Positions 9,430 through 16,460 of a stretch of DNA of 64,000 nucleotides are shown in pieces. The DNA lies in assembly GCA_965217605.1 (NCBI GenBank), contig CBDCJB010000013.1, positions 248,001 through 312,000 of the forward strand. The letters are read 5' to 3'. A program made the position numbers and the translations under genes. The notes under the pieces are model-generated. The model made no database searches. It saw only the letters and a program-made list of their open reading frames with translations, and was not told the origin of the DNA. This DNA comes from JAYYZW01 sp965217605. Lineage in GTDB: Bacteria; Pseudomonadota; Gammaproteobacteria; Ga0077536. Each line of letters starts with the position of its first letter. Within the stretch, counting starts at the first letter, position 1.

Positions 9430-9707
9430 ACTAGAAGCGGTTTCAAAATTCGTGTGGGGCTTTCAGGCAAGGCGCGCGATCTTCGAGGAGCACAGTTTAC
9501 ACGCCAGTAAATGAGCACCGGAGAAGATTCAGTCTGGCTTTTCTCGTCAACGCACAATACCAGGGCATTATCGGGTGGATTCAAGTACAAACCGACAATA
9601 TCGCGCACCTTGTCGACGAAGAAGGGAGCGGTCGAGAGTTTCGCGTAACGCAGCATCAACGTTCCACACGAATGGGTCGCGTTCTCCGGTTTGAGACCGC
9701 TTCTAGT
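9430..9707. mobile_element. Inverted-repeat-bounded element with IS630 remnant
   Basis: Outer inverted repeats at 9430-9447 and 9690-9707 (ACTAGAAGCGGTYTCAAA, one mismatch) and inner ones at 9448-9457/9664-9673 (ATTCGTGTGG, perfect) bound about 280 bp between the CocE and RidA genes. The interior holds a short piece of an IS630-type transposase. This fits a degenerate or non-autonomous derivative of an IS. The right repeat overlaps the end of the RidA-like gene and supplies its TAG stop. Confidence 0.6.
9534..9641 (-). pseudogene. IS630-family transposase fragment
   Basis: The minus-strand translation contains VRDIVGLYLNPPDNALVLCVDEKSQ (split here as VRDIVGLYLNPPD and NALVLCVDEKSQ), which is the signature around the first catalytic Asp of many IS630 transposases (DVVGLYLNPP...VLCVDEKSQ). 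Only about 36 residues are recognisable, with unrelated sequence on both sides. It is a remnant with no capacity to act by itself. Confidence 0.75.
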
Positions 9708-11031
9708 CAGGCACATACGCAATGGCATCGACGATCATCGACCCGCCCGGAATCGGCAGCGGCTCGGGAACGCTCGTCACGAGCACGGTCGGCGGATCCG
9801 ATGGGATGGCCTCACGAAGCGCCGCGTAGACCGCGGGCGCGTCGTTTAGATCCGCAAGAAAGGCACGCAGCCGCACGAGGTTTTTGATCTCGGTGCCGCC
9901 CGCCCGGCAGATCGCGTCGATCCGGCCGAAGATGTATTCGAGTTGCGAGCGCGCATCGGGCGCGGATTGCGGACCGCTCGGCCCACCTGCCGCGAGCTGC
10001 GAGATCCAAAGTATCGGCCCGGCCTTGATCGCTTCGGGCTCGTACGCCAACGTCTCGGCGCCGGTGCTGACGACCTCCCGGATCGCGCCGGCGCCGGGCC
10101 GCAAGGTCTTCGTCAAATGCTCGATCTTGACCGCCAGATCTTCGTGCCCGAGGTTCGGCGCATCCAGGCGCGGCGCGCCCAGGCCGCGCACCGGCACGAC
10201 CGTGCGTGCCGGCGGGTTGTCACCGAAGCGCCGCTTCCACACGCGGTCGAGCTCGAAGTAGTCGCCGATGTCCGTGAGGTACAAGGTCGTGTGCACGACA
10301 TCGTCGAGCGTCGCGCCGACACGGCCGACGTAACTTTCGAGGCGCGTCAACAGGAAATCGGTCTCGTTGCGGATCTCACTGCCCCACCAGATCGACGGGC
10401 TGACCTTGACGCCCGCTTCGATGTCATTCGTACCCCAGTTCAAACACACGTCGCCGACGGTGCAGACGTAGGGACCGCCGGTGACGACCTCGTTGAACGG
10501 GCCTTCTTCCTCGTAGGTCTCACCGTACTCCTCCTTCGTCATGCTGGGGTGGTAGCCCTCCGTCGACTTCGCGATCTCCTTCACCATGCCGTCGCCCGGA
10601 ATGATCGCGATCCCGGTTGGGTTGATGACGCAGTCTTCCGGCACCAGCTCGCCCGTTTCGAGCAACGCGCTCGTCGGCCGGCCACGTTCCATGTTGCCTT
10701 TACCGCGACTGATGTCGAGATAGCCGTCGGCATAGATCTTCGCCGGGATGTATTGCTCGACCTGGATGACGTCGTTTATCGACGAGCCCAGTGCTTTGAG
10801 GCCTTCAACGTAGCGCGCGTAAATGTACTGGGTCTGGGTGATGACGTGCCCCGGCGGAGATAGGTGATACGGCGGTTTGGGCCTGGCTTCGGTCGGGATC
10901 CGCCCGGAATTGTCGACGGCGACACCGCCCATGAAGACAAAGGGTCCGGCGGTCGCGAAACGGGAAAAGTAGAGGCCGCCGCCGTCGACGACATCCCTGA
11001 CGACGCGGCCGCTTGCTGCTTTGCTGTTCAT
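9703..11031 (-). CDS. Triple RidA/YjgF-domain protein
   Basis: A 442-aa protein that reads as three consecutive RidA (YjgF/YER057c/UK114) domains, at about residues 10-160, 185-320 and 330-442. Single-domain RidA proteins deaminate reactive enamine/imine intermediates as trimers, so three fused domains could form a trimer in one chain. Arg residues at the expected site occur in the first two units (MERGRPTSAL; DNPPARTVVP). The third (DPPTVLVTSVPEP) lacks it, suggesting a structural or binding role. Divergent from an SDR gene across a large palindrome. Its last codons and stop fall inside the right inverted repeat of the 9430-9707 element, so the native 3' end may have been altered. Confidence 0.8.
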   Translation of the reverse strand: MNSKAASGRVVRDVVDGGGLYFSRFATAGPFVFMGGVAVDNSGRIPTEARPKPPYHLSPPGHVITQTQYIYARYVEGLKALGSSINDVIQVEQYIPAKIYADGYLDISRGKGNMERGRPTSALLETGELVPEDCVINPTGIAIIPGDGMVKEIAKSTEGYHPSMTKEEYGETYEEEGPFNEVVTGGPYVCTVGDVCLNWGTNDIEAGVKVSPSIWWGSEIRNETDFLLTRLESYVGRVGATLDDVVHTTLYLTDIGDYFELDRVWKRRFGDNPPARTVVPVRGLGAPRLDAPNLGHEDLAVKIEHLTKTLRPGAGAIREVVSTGAETLAYEPEAIKAGPILWISQLAAGGPSGPQSAPDARSQLEYIFGRIDAICRAGGTEIKNLVRLRAFLADLNDAPAVYAALREAIPSDPPTVLVTSVPEPLPIPGGSMIVDAIAYVPD

Positions 11032-11152
11032 TATTCTCCTCCTCTCGCCTATTTATATCGGTCGGGGCCGCGCGGTGCCGGCTGCTCGGTTCGACCTGTT
11101 GTAGTGGCGTGGGCGTGACTGGGCTCGAAGAAGAATAAGAGCCCTGCCCTGA

Positions 11153-11206
11153 ATTGTATAGGGTCGAATTCGATTGAGATCTCAATCGAGTCGGACCCTA
11201 TACAAT
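11153..11206. promoter_or_regulatory. 54-bp palindromic operator-like site
   Basis: A palindrome centred at 11179/11180. Arm segments ATTGTATAGGGTC (11153-11165) and TCGATTGAGA (11170-11179) are repeated exactly in inverted form at 11194-11206 and 11180-11189; only the four bases 11166-11169/11190-11193 do not pair. It lies in the 202-bp space between the divergent triple-RidA and SDR genes. No T-run follows, so it is not a simple terminator. The TTGTATA..TATACAA outer halves resemble operators of GntR/FCD-type regulators, but that is a guess. Confidence 0.6.
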
Positions 11207-11233
11207 CTCTATCGCTTGACTGGAGAACAACGC

Positions 11234-11956
11234 ATGTCCGCATCACTCAATGACACAGCCGTCGTGATCTTAGGCGGCAGCTCCGGGATGGGATTGGCGA
11301 CCGCCAAGGCGGCGCTCGAAGACGGCGCGCAGGTTACGATCACCGGGCGCACGGCCGCGCGGCTCGACGCGGCATCGGGCGAACTCGGCGAATCGGCCCG
11401 GGCCGTACAACTCGACGCCACTGACGAGGCTGGAACGCAGGCGTTCATCGACGGTCTGCCGTCGCTCGATCACCTGTTCATCACGGCGGGCGCGCTCGTC
11501 ATGGATCACCATCTCGAACCCGACAGCAGCGACTTACGGCCGGCGATGGACACGCGTTTTTGGTCCGCGCTGTACGCCGCCAAGTACGCTGCGCCCAAAA
11601 TGCCCGCGGGCGGATCGATCACGTTCATGTCGGGATCGTCGGGACGCCGGCCGCTGCCCGGTGCGTCGATCGCATCGGCATCCTGCGCCGCGATCGATAC
11701 CTTTGCACGCGGCCTTGCGCTCGACCTGGCGCCCGTGCGTGTGAATTCGATCCAACCGGGCTACGTGGATACCCCGTTGTTCGACGACCTGCTGGGCGAT
11801 CAGCGCGAGGAGGTACTAGCCGCCGCAGCCGAACGATTGCCGTTGAAACGCATCGGCCGACCCGAAGAGATCGCGGACGCCGTGCTGTTCCTGATGAAGA
11901 ACAGCTACGTCACGGGTATCAATCTGGTCGTCGACGGCGGCTGTGTGTTGGTATAG
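11234..11956 (+). CDS. Short-chain dehydrogenase/reductase (SDR)
   Basis: A 240-aa classical-type SDR oxidoreductase using NAD(P). The N-terminal cofactor motif reads GGSSGMGLATA, and the substrate region carries SGSSGRRPLPGASIASASCAA. The expected YxxxK active site is not intact: the tyrosine position is replaced in this stretch (IASASCAAIDTF), so catalysis may be altered or lost. The C-terminal part (PGYVDTPLFDDL; RIGRPEEIADAVLFLMKN; GINLVVDGGCVLV) is typical. The frame opens at a TTG at 11174, inside the palindrome, but the ATG at 11234 has GGAGAA six bases upstream. It is followed after 9 bp by a GST. Confidence 0.85.
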   Translation: MSASLNDTAVVILGGSSGMGLATAKAALEDGAQVTITGRTAARLDAASGELGESARAVQLDATDEAGTQAFIDGLPSLDHLFITAGALVMDHHLEPDSSDLRPAMDTRFWSALYAAKYAAPKMPAGGSITFMSGSSGRRPLPGASIASASCAAIDTFARGLALDLAPVRVNSIQPGYVDTPLFDDLLGDQREEVLAAAAERLPLKRIGRPEEIADAVLFLMKNSYVTGINLVVDGGCVLV

Positions 11957-11965
11957 GGGCAAACG

Positions 11966-12604
11966 ATGAAACTGATCGGAAACTACCTCTCACCTTACGT
12001 ACGGCGCGTCGCAATTACGTTGAACGCGTTTGAGATCCCCTTCGAGCTGGAACCGGTGTTCATCTTCAAATCGCCCGAGAAGGTCGAACCGCACAATCCG
12101 CTGGTACGCATACCGACCCTCATTCTCGACGACGGCGACGTGCTGATCGACAGTCATGCCATACTCGATGCCATCGACGAGATGATGGGATCTGAACGCG
12201 CACTGACGCCCGGATCAGGCAAAGCGCGCCGCGACGTCATGAAGATCACCGCCGTAGGCGTCGGCAGCGCGGAAAAAGCGCAGTGGGCGTTCTACGAGAG
12301 CCGCTTCCATCCGCCGGAGAAGGTCCACCCGCCATGGGTCGAGCACAACGACAAGCAGGTCGTGCGTGGACTCGGGTATCTCGATGAACTGGCGGGCAGC
12401 GCCGGCGCTGAGGGCTGGTTGGCGGGTACCGAGGCGATGAGTCAGGCCGACATCACCGCGGTCGTCGCGTTTTCCTTTGCGAGCAAGATCCGGCCGGAGT
12501 TGGAACTGCCCGCACAGGCGCCGCACCTTGCCGCACTCGCGGATCGCTGCGAAGCGCTCGAGGCGTTCAAGATGGCGCCGCTCCCCGACGAGCTGCCGCG
12601 ATAG
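11966..12604 (+). CDS. Glutathione S-transferase family protein
   Basis: A 212-aa cytosolic GST-fold protein. It has an N-terminal thioredoxin-like domain (KLIGNYLSPYVRRVAITLNAF; cis-Pro in PLVRIPTLILDDGDVLIDSHAI) and an alpha-helical C-terminal domain from about residue 85. The serine in SPYVRR could activate glutathione. Substrates cannot be inferred. It is co-directional with, and 9 bp behind, the SDR, so the two likely form a detoxification operon controlled from the palindrome region. Confidence 0.85.
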   Translation: MKLIGNYLSPYVRRVAITLNAFEIPFELEPVFIFKSPEKVEPHNPLVRIPTLILDDGDVLIDSHAILDAIDEMMGSERALTPGSGKARRDVMKITAVGVGSAEKAQWAFYESRFHPPEKVHPPWVEHNDKQVVRGLGYLDELAGSAGAEGWLAGTEAMSQADITAVVAFSFASKIRPELELPAQAPHLAALADRCEALEAFKMAPLPDELPR

Positions 12605-12611
12605 GCGCGGA

Positions 12612-13661
12612 TTACCGGCCCAACAGTTCGCCCAGCACCGCGCTCCAGGCGTGCGCGAGGTTATTTCGATCGTAACCACCGCCGCCAAACGCCATGATAC
12701 GACCCTCGGCGAATTTATCCGCCAGCGTTACCATGCGCTGCGCTGTATGTGCATGTACGGCGGGTGAATATTCGAGCTGCGCCAGTTGATCGCCCGCGAG
12801 GCCGTCCGCGCCACACTGGAAGACGAAGAATTCCGGCTGGAGTTTTTCGAAATGCGCCTCGACTCGTGGCCAGGCCTGCATGAACTCGCGATCGCCTGAG
12901 CGAGGAAGAAATTCGATATTGAGCTTAGTCCCTTGCGCGTCACCCTTACCCGTCTCGTGCGCGCGGCCGGTACCGGGATAGAGCGTGCGCCCGTCCTGGT
13001 GAATATCCGCGAAGATCAGATCGGGATCGCCCTCGAACGCGTAGAACACGCCGTCTCCGTGATGCACGTCGATGTCGAGGTATCCGACGCGCTTGACGCC
13101 ATAGACGCTGCGTAGCGTTTCGATCACCACGCCGAGATCGTTGAACACACAAAATCCAGCCGCGTGCCCGCGTGCCGCATGATGCAACCCGCCGATCGGC
13201 TGTAAGGTGCGCCGGCATTGCGCGTCCATCACCTGTTTCAATCCGTCGAGCGCAGCGCCCACGACGTGCGCCGACGTACGAAAGACACCCGGGAAAACCG
13301 GCGTATCGCCGCCGTCGAGAAGCACACGACCGCTGTCCTCCGCGGTAAACACCTGCGTGACGTAGTCACCGCTGTGGAAGCGGCCCAACTCTTCGTGCGT
13401 GGCAGCACGAGACGCCTGCAACTGTGCCCGTGTGACCAGTCCCTGCTCGGTCGCCTCGCGCAAAAACGCGCCTTGCCGGTCGATGCCCAACGGGTGTCCA
13501 TCCGGAAAACCGTAGGCAGCCAGTTGATCGTCGATGAATAGATTCACCTTAAAGTCATCCGCCTGCGCTACGCGATACGGCCAAGGAAGTGCACCAAGCA
13601 GCATGCTCGCTGCCGACATCCGCAGCATAGCGCGCCGGGTGTAAGGGCTGGTATTGTTCAT
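12612..13661 (-). CDS. Exported histone-deacetylase/acetylpolyamine-amidohydrolase-like protein
   Basis: A 349-aa member of the arginase/deacetylase fold (class II HDAC-like, AcuC/APAH). Zinc and catalytic motifs are present: YLDIDVHHGDGVFYAFEGDPD, GRTLYPGTGRAHETGKGDA, FQCGADGLAGDQLAQL and FGGGGYDRNN. The N-terminus, TRRAMLRMSAASMLLGALPWP, reads as a twin-arginine (Tat) signal, which would place the enzyme in the periplasm. That is unusual for this family. The ATG at 13661 has GGGAGA upstream, and a longer frame reaching 13715 would run into the divergent gene. It is only 39 bp from an exported amine oxidase, which suggests a joint role in acetyl-polyamine or acetyl-amine use. Confidence 0.82.
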   Translation of the reverse strand: MNNTSPYTRRAMLRMSAASMLLGALPWPYRVAQADDFKVNLFIDDQLAAYGFPDGHPLGIDRQGAFLREATEQGLVTRAQLQASRAATHEELGRFHSGDYVTQVFTAEDSGRVLLDGGDTPVFPGVFRTSAHVVGAALDGLKQVMDAQCRRTLQPIGGLHHAARGHAAGFCVFNDLGVVIETLRSVYGVKRVGYLDIDVHHGDGVFYAFEGDPDLIFADIHQDGRTLYPGTGRAHETGKGDAQGTKLNIEFLPRSGDREFMQAWPRVEAHFEKLQPEFFVFQCGADGLAGDQLAQLEYSPAVHAHTAQRMVTLADKFAEGRIMAFGGGGYDRNNLAHAWSAVLGELLGR

Positions 13662-13700
13662 GCGTCTCCCGTTCACTGCTGGCAGTCGGTTCCAACCATA

Positions 13701-15068
13701 ATGAATCGAAGGCATTTCTTAAAGGCGCTGCTCGTTCTCGGCATGGTGCAGTCAAGCTTGCGGAAAAGCGGGGCTGCGGCCGCCGAACGACCGTCCGAGG
13801 AGCCGCAGATCATCGTCGTTGGAGCCGGCATCGCCGGACTCGCTGCCGCCAGCGAGTTAGCGGCCTCCGGTTATCGGATTTTGGTATTGGAAGCACGGGA
13901 CCGCTTAGGCGGGCGGATCTGGACGAACCGGTCGTTGGGCTCACCCGTCGATATGGGTGCGTCGTGGATACACGGCGTCACGGGCAACCCGATGAAGGCA
14001 CTTGCCGTACAACTCGGAATCGAAACGAGCGCAACCGATTACGACGATGTCATCGCCTTTGATGCCGGCGGACACCAGCTTTCAAACGCCGAGCTGGGTG
14101 AGCTCGCGAACGCTTTTGAAGAGCTCGTCGAGGAAGTGGAGTCGTTCGGCGAGTCACGCGATGCGAACCTTTCAATAGGCGCGGCGTTCGACCACGTTCG
14201 CGGGCAGTATTCGTTGACGCCCGACGAGACCGTTGCACTGAACTACGCATCGATGTCCGCGGTGGTCGCCGCCGCGGCCGAACTCAACGAGCTTTCCCTC
14301 ATGCACGCCGATCAGGACGATGGATTCGAGGGCCGCGACGAGTTGTTCCCCGCCGGCTACGACCAGATCGCACGGTATCTCGCCCGGACGATCGACATCC
14401 GCTTCAACACCGTCGTGTCGGCGATCGAACACAGCGCCAGCGGCGTAAGAATCGCGACATCACAAGGCACCTATGACGCCGAGTATGCGATCGTCACCTT
14501 ACCGCTCGGTGTGTTGAAACGTGGATCGGTTAGCTTTCGACCTCCATTGCCAGCCGCTAAGCAAGACGCCATAGGAAAACTCGGCGTCGGTGTGTTGAAC
14601 AAGGTCGCACTCCGGTTCCCCGAGGTATTCTGGCCGCGAGACCGCGAGTTCATCGGCTATATGTCGAGGCTTGCGGGCGAATATCCCCAGTTCCTCAACT
14701 GGCAAAAGCACAGCGGGTCGCCGGTGCTGCTTGCGTTTACCGGCGGCGATTTCGCACGTCGGCTCGAGGACAAAACGGAAAAGGAAATCGAATCCGAAAT
14801 CATGCGCATCCTGCAGCGTATCTTTGGACACGCAATACCGGAACCGGACGGTCTGGCCGTCAGCCGCTGGCGCAGTGACGCCTATGCCGCTGGTTCCTAT
14901 TCGCACATCCCGCCGGGAGCCACCGGCGCGGAATACGATCGCCTGGCGGACCCGGTCGACCACGGTCGCCTGCTCTTCGCCGGCGAAGCCACGATTCGTC
15001 AATATCCGGCTACCGTACATGGCGCATACCTGTCCGGTATCAGAGAAGCGAAAAGGATAAACCCGTAG
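13701..15068 (+). CDS. Exported FAD-dependent amine oxidase
   Basis: A 455-aa flavin amine oxidase (polyamine/monoamine oxidase, LSD1-like fold). An N-terminal RRHFLKALLVLG segment resembles a Tat or Sec signal. The dinucleotide motif IIVVGAGIAGLAAASEL (about 37-53) is followed by EARDRLGGRIWT and DMGASWIHG. The C-terminal FAD block reads LLFAGEATIRQYPATVHGAYLSG. Substrates in the family are polyamines or aromatic amines. It is divergent from the exported deacetylase with only 39 bp between starts, so they probably share regulation. Its TAG stop lies inside a REP-like repeat at 15065-15087. Confidence 0.88.
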   Translation: MNRRHFLKALLVLGMVQSSLRKSGAAAAERPSEEPQIIVVGAGIAGLAAASELAASGYRILVLEARDRLGGRIWTNRSLGSPVDMGASWIHGVTGNPMKALAVQLGIETSATDYDDVIAFDAGGHQLSNAELGELANAFEELVEEVESFGESRDANLSIGAAFDHVRGQYSLTPDETVALNYASMSAVVAAAAELNELSLMHADQDDGFEGRDELFPAGYDQIARYLARTIDIRFNTVVSAIEHSASGVRIATSQGTYDAEYAIVTLPLGVLKRGSVSFRPPLPAAKQDAIGKLGVGVLNKVALRFPEVFWPRDREFIGYMSRLAGEYPQFLNWQKHSGSPVLLAFTGGDFARRLEDKTEKEIESEIMRILQRIFGHAIPEPDGLAVSRWRSDAYAAGSYSHIPPGATGAEYDRLADPVDHGRLLFAGEATIRQYPATVHGAYLSGIREAKRINP

Positions 15069-15087
15069 GAGCCCGCTTGCGGGCGAA
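15065..15087 (+). repeat. REP-like palindrome
   Basis: GTAGGAGCCCGCTTGCGGGC begins the copy; it continues GAA. This is the best match to the consensus and contains a strong inner palindrome (GCCCGC..GCGGGC). It overlaps the stop codon of the amine oxidase gene and precedes the second triple-RidA gene. Confidence 0.75.
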
Positions 15088-15095
15088 CGTCGACC

Positions 15096-16334
15096 ATGAA
15101 AAAAACCCGCCTCATGCCGGCCGGCCACTGGGACTGGCCGATCCCGGTGCCATTCTCACAAGGCTGGCTCGTCGACGACCTGCTGTTCGTCGGCGGTCAA
15201 GTGTCGGCAAGTGCAGATGGACGCGTCGTGGCCCCCGGCGATATCACCGCGCAAACCCGCAATACCTGCGCGTTCATCCACAAGGTGCTCGCCGAAGGTG
15301 GAAGCGATCTGCCGGATCTGATCAAACTCAACACCTGGTACGACTTCAGCGGACGCGGACCGGCGCTCAAGGACTACTGGGAGCAGATGACGAAGGTCCG
15401 GCTCGAGTACCTGCGCGATCCGGGACCCGCCGGGACGGCGCTGCGCATAGCGGGGCTCGGCATCGCCGACCTCGTCATCGAGATCGATGCGATCGCCGCC
15501 GTCGATACGGAAACAGTGCGGTTGATGCCCGAGGGCCATTGGGATTGGAGCATGCCCGTGCCCTTGTCGCAGGGATGGCAGGTCGGCGATTTGGTCTTCG
15601 TCGGCGGTCAAGTGTCCGCGGATGTGCGCGGCGAGACCATCGCTGCGGGGGACATCGTTGTACAAACGCGCAAGACCTACGATTACGTGGGCAAGGTACT
15701 CGCGGAAGCCGGCGCCGGCTTCGACGACCTCGTGCAGCTCAATATCTTCTACCGTTACGACGGACCGCCACGCGAGCTCACGGCTTACCTAGACCAGATC
15801 CATGCGATTAGTCGCGAGTACTTGGTCCCACCCTACCCGTCCGGCGTTGCGATGCGGGTGAACGGACTCGCCTACGAAGGGCTTCTGATCGAGATCGAAG
15901 CAATCGCGGCCCTCGGCGCCGATCGTGTACCCGTTCAACCCGACGACCATTGGCAATGGCCGGATTCGCGACCCTGCTCGCAGGCATTCAGAGTCGGTCA
16001 TCTCGTGTTCGTCAGCGGCCAGCTGTCGCTCGACGGCAACGGTGAAGTCGTCGCGGCCAACGACATCGCGGCACAGACCGAAAACGTGTTTACCCACATG
16101 CGCCGCGTGTTGAATGCGGCCGGCGCCGATATGGCGGATCTGGTCAAGCTCTACACCTTCTACCGCTGCGATCTCGAGGGCGCGGCCGTGCAGGACTTTT
16201 GGGAAAACATGACGCGCGTGCGCATGCGTCATTTAGCCTCGCCCGGCCCGGTGGGCACCGCGATCCGCGTTAATGGCTTCGCCCAGGACGGAATTGTGAT
16301 CGAGATCCAGGGGATCGCCGCCCGACCCGATTGA
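15096..16334 (+). CDS. Triple RidA/YjgF-domain protein (second copy type)
   Basis: A 412-aa protein made of three clearly homologous RidA-like units of about 137 residues. Each begins with a WDW/WQW-containing strand (GHWDWPIPVPFSQGW, GHWDWSMPVPLSQGW, DHWQWPDSRPCSQAF), then LVFVGGQVSADG-type and DLVKLYTFYR-type blocks. Each ends in G[TV]A[LMI]R[VI].G...[IL]EI..IAA, which keeps the family Arg. Unlike the other triple-RidA protein in the window, all three units look catalytically competent. No signal peptide is visible. It is on the same strand as the amine oxidase, separated by a REP sequence. Removal of imine products formed by amine oxidation is an attractive but unproven role. Confidence 0.82.
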   Translation: MKKTRLMPAGHWDWPIPVPFSQGWLVDDLLFVGGQVSASADGRVVAPGDITAQTRNTCAFIHKVLAEGGSDLPDLIKLNTWYDFSGRGPALKDYWEQMTKVRLEYLRDPGPAGTALRIAGLGIADLVIEIDAIAAVDTETVRLMPEGHWDWSMPVPLSQGWQVGDLVFVGGQVSADVRGETIAAGDIVVQTRKTYDYVGKVLAEAGAGFDDLVQLNIFYRYDGPPRELTAYLDQIHAISREYLVPPYPSGVAMRVNGLAYEGLLIEIEAIAALGADRVPVQPDDHWQWPDSRPCSQAFRVGHLVFVSGQLSLDGNGEVVAANDIAAQTENVFTHMRRVLNAAGADMADLVKLYTFYRCDLEGAAVQDFWENMTRVRMRHLASPGPVGTAIRVNGFAQDGIVIEIQGIAARPD

Positions 16335-16338
16335 TCTA

Positions 16339-16363
16339 TGCAGGAGCCGGCTTACCCGCGATT
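16339..16363 (+). repeat. Degenerate REP-like sequence
   Basis: GCAGGAGCCGGCTTACCCGC is a weakened copy of the GTAGGAGC..GCTTGC REP-like family. It lies just after the triple-RidA gene, in the 126-bp gap before the exporter. Confidence 0.45.
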
Positions 16364-16460
16364 GAGTCCCGCCGCCCTTTGGTGCTGAGCTCCGCGCCGC
16401 TTTATGTTGCGGTGCCGCAATGCTGCGTTAATACCGGCCCACCGGAGAATTTGAGGTTCG

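Noticed and set aside
9150..9728. 192-aa minus-strand gene overlapping the CocE start
   Set aside because: Only a short IS630 transposase piece is meaningful; the rest is inverted-repeat sequence and an out-of-frame reading of the CocE gene.
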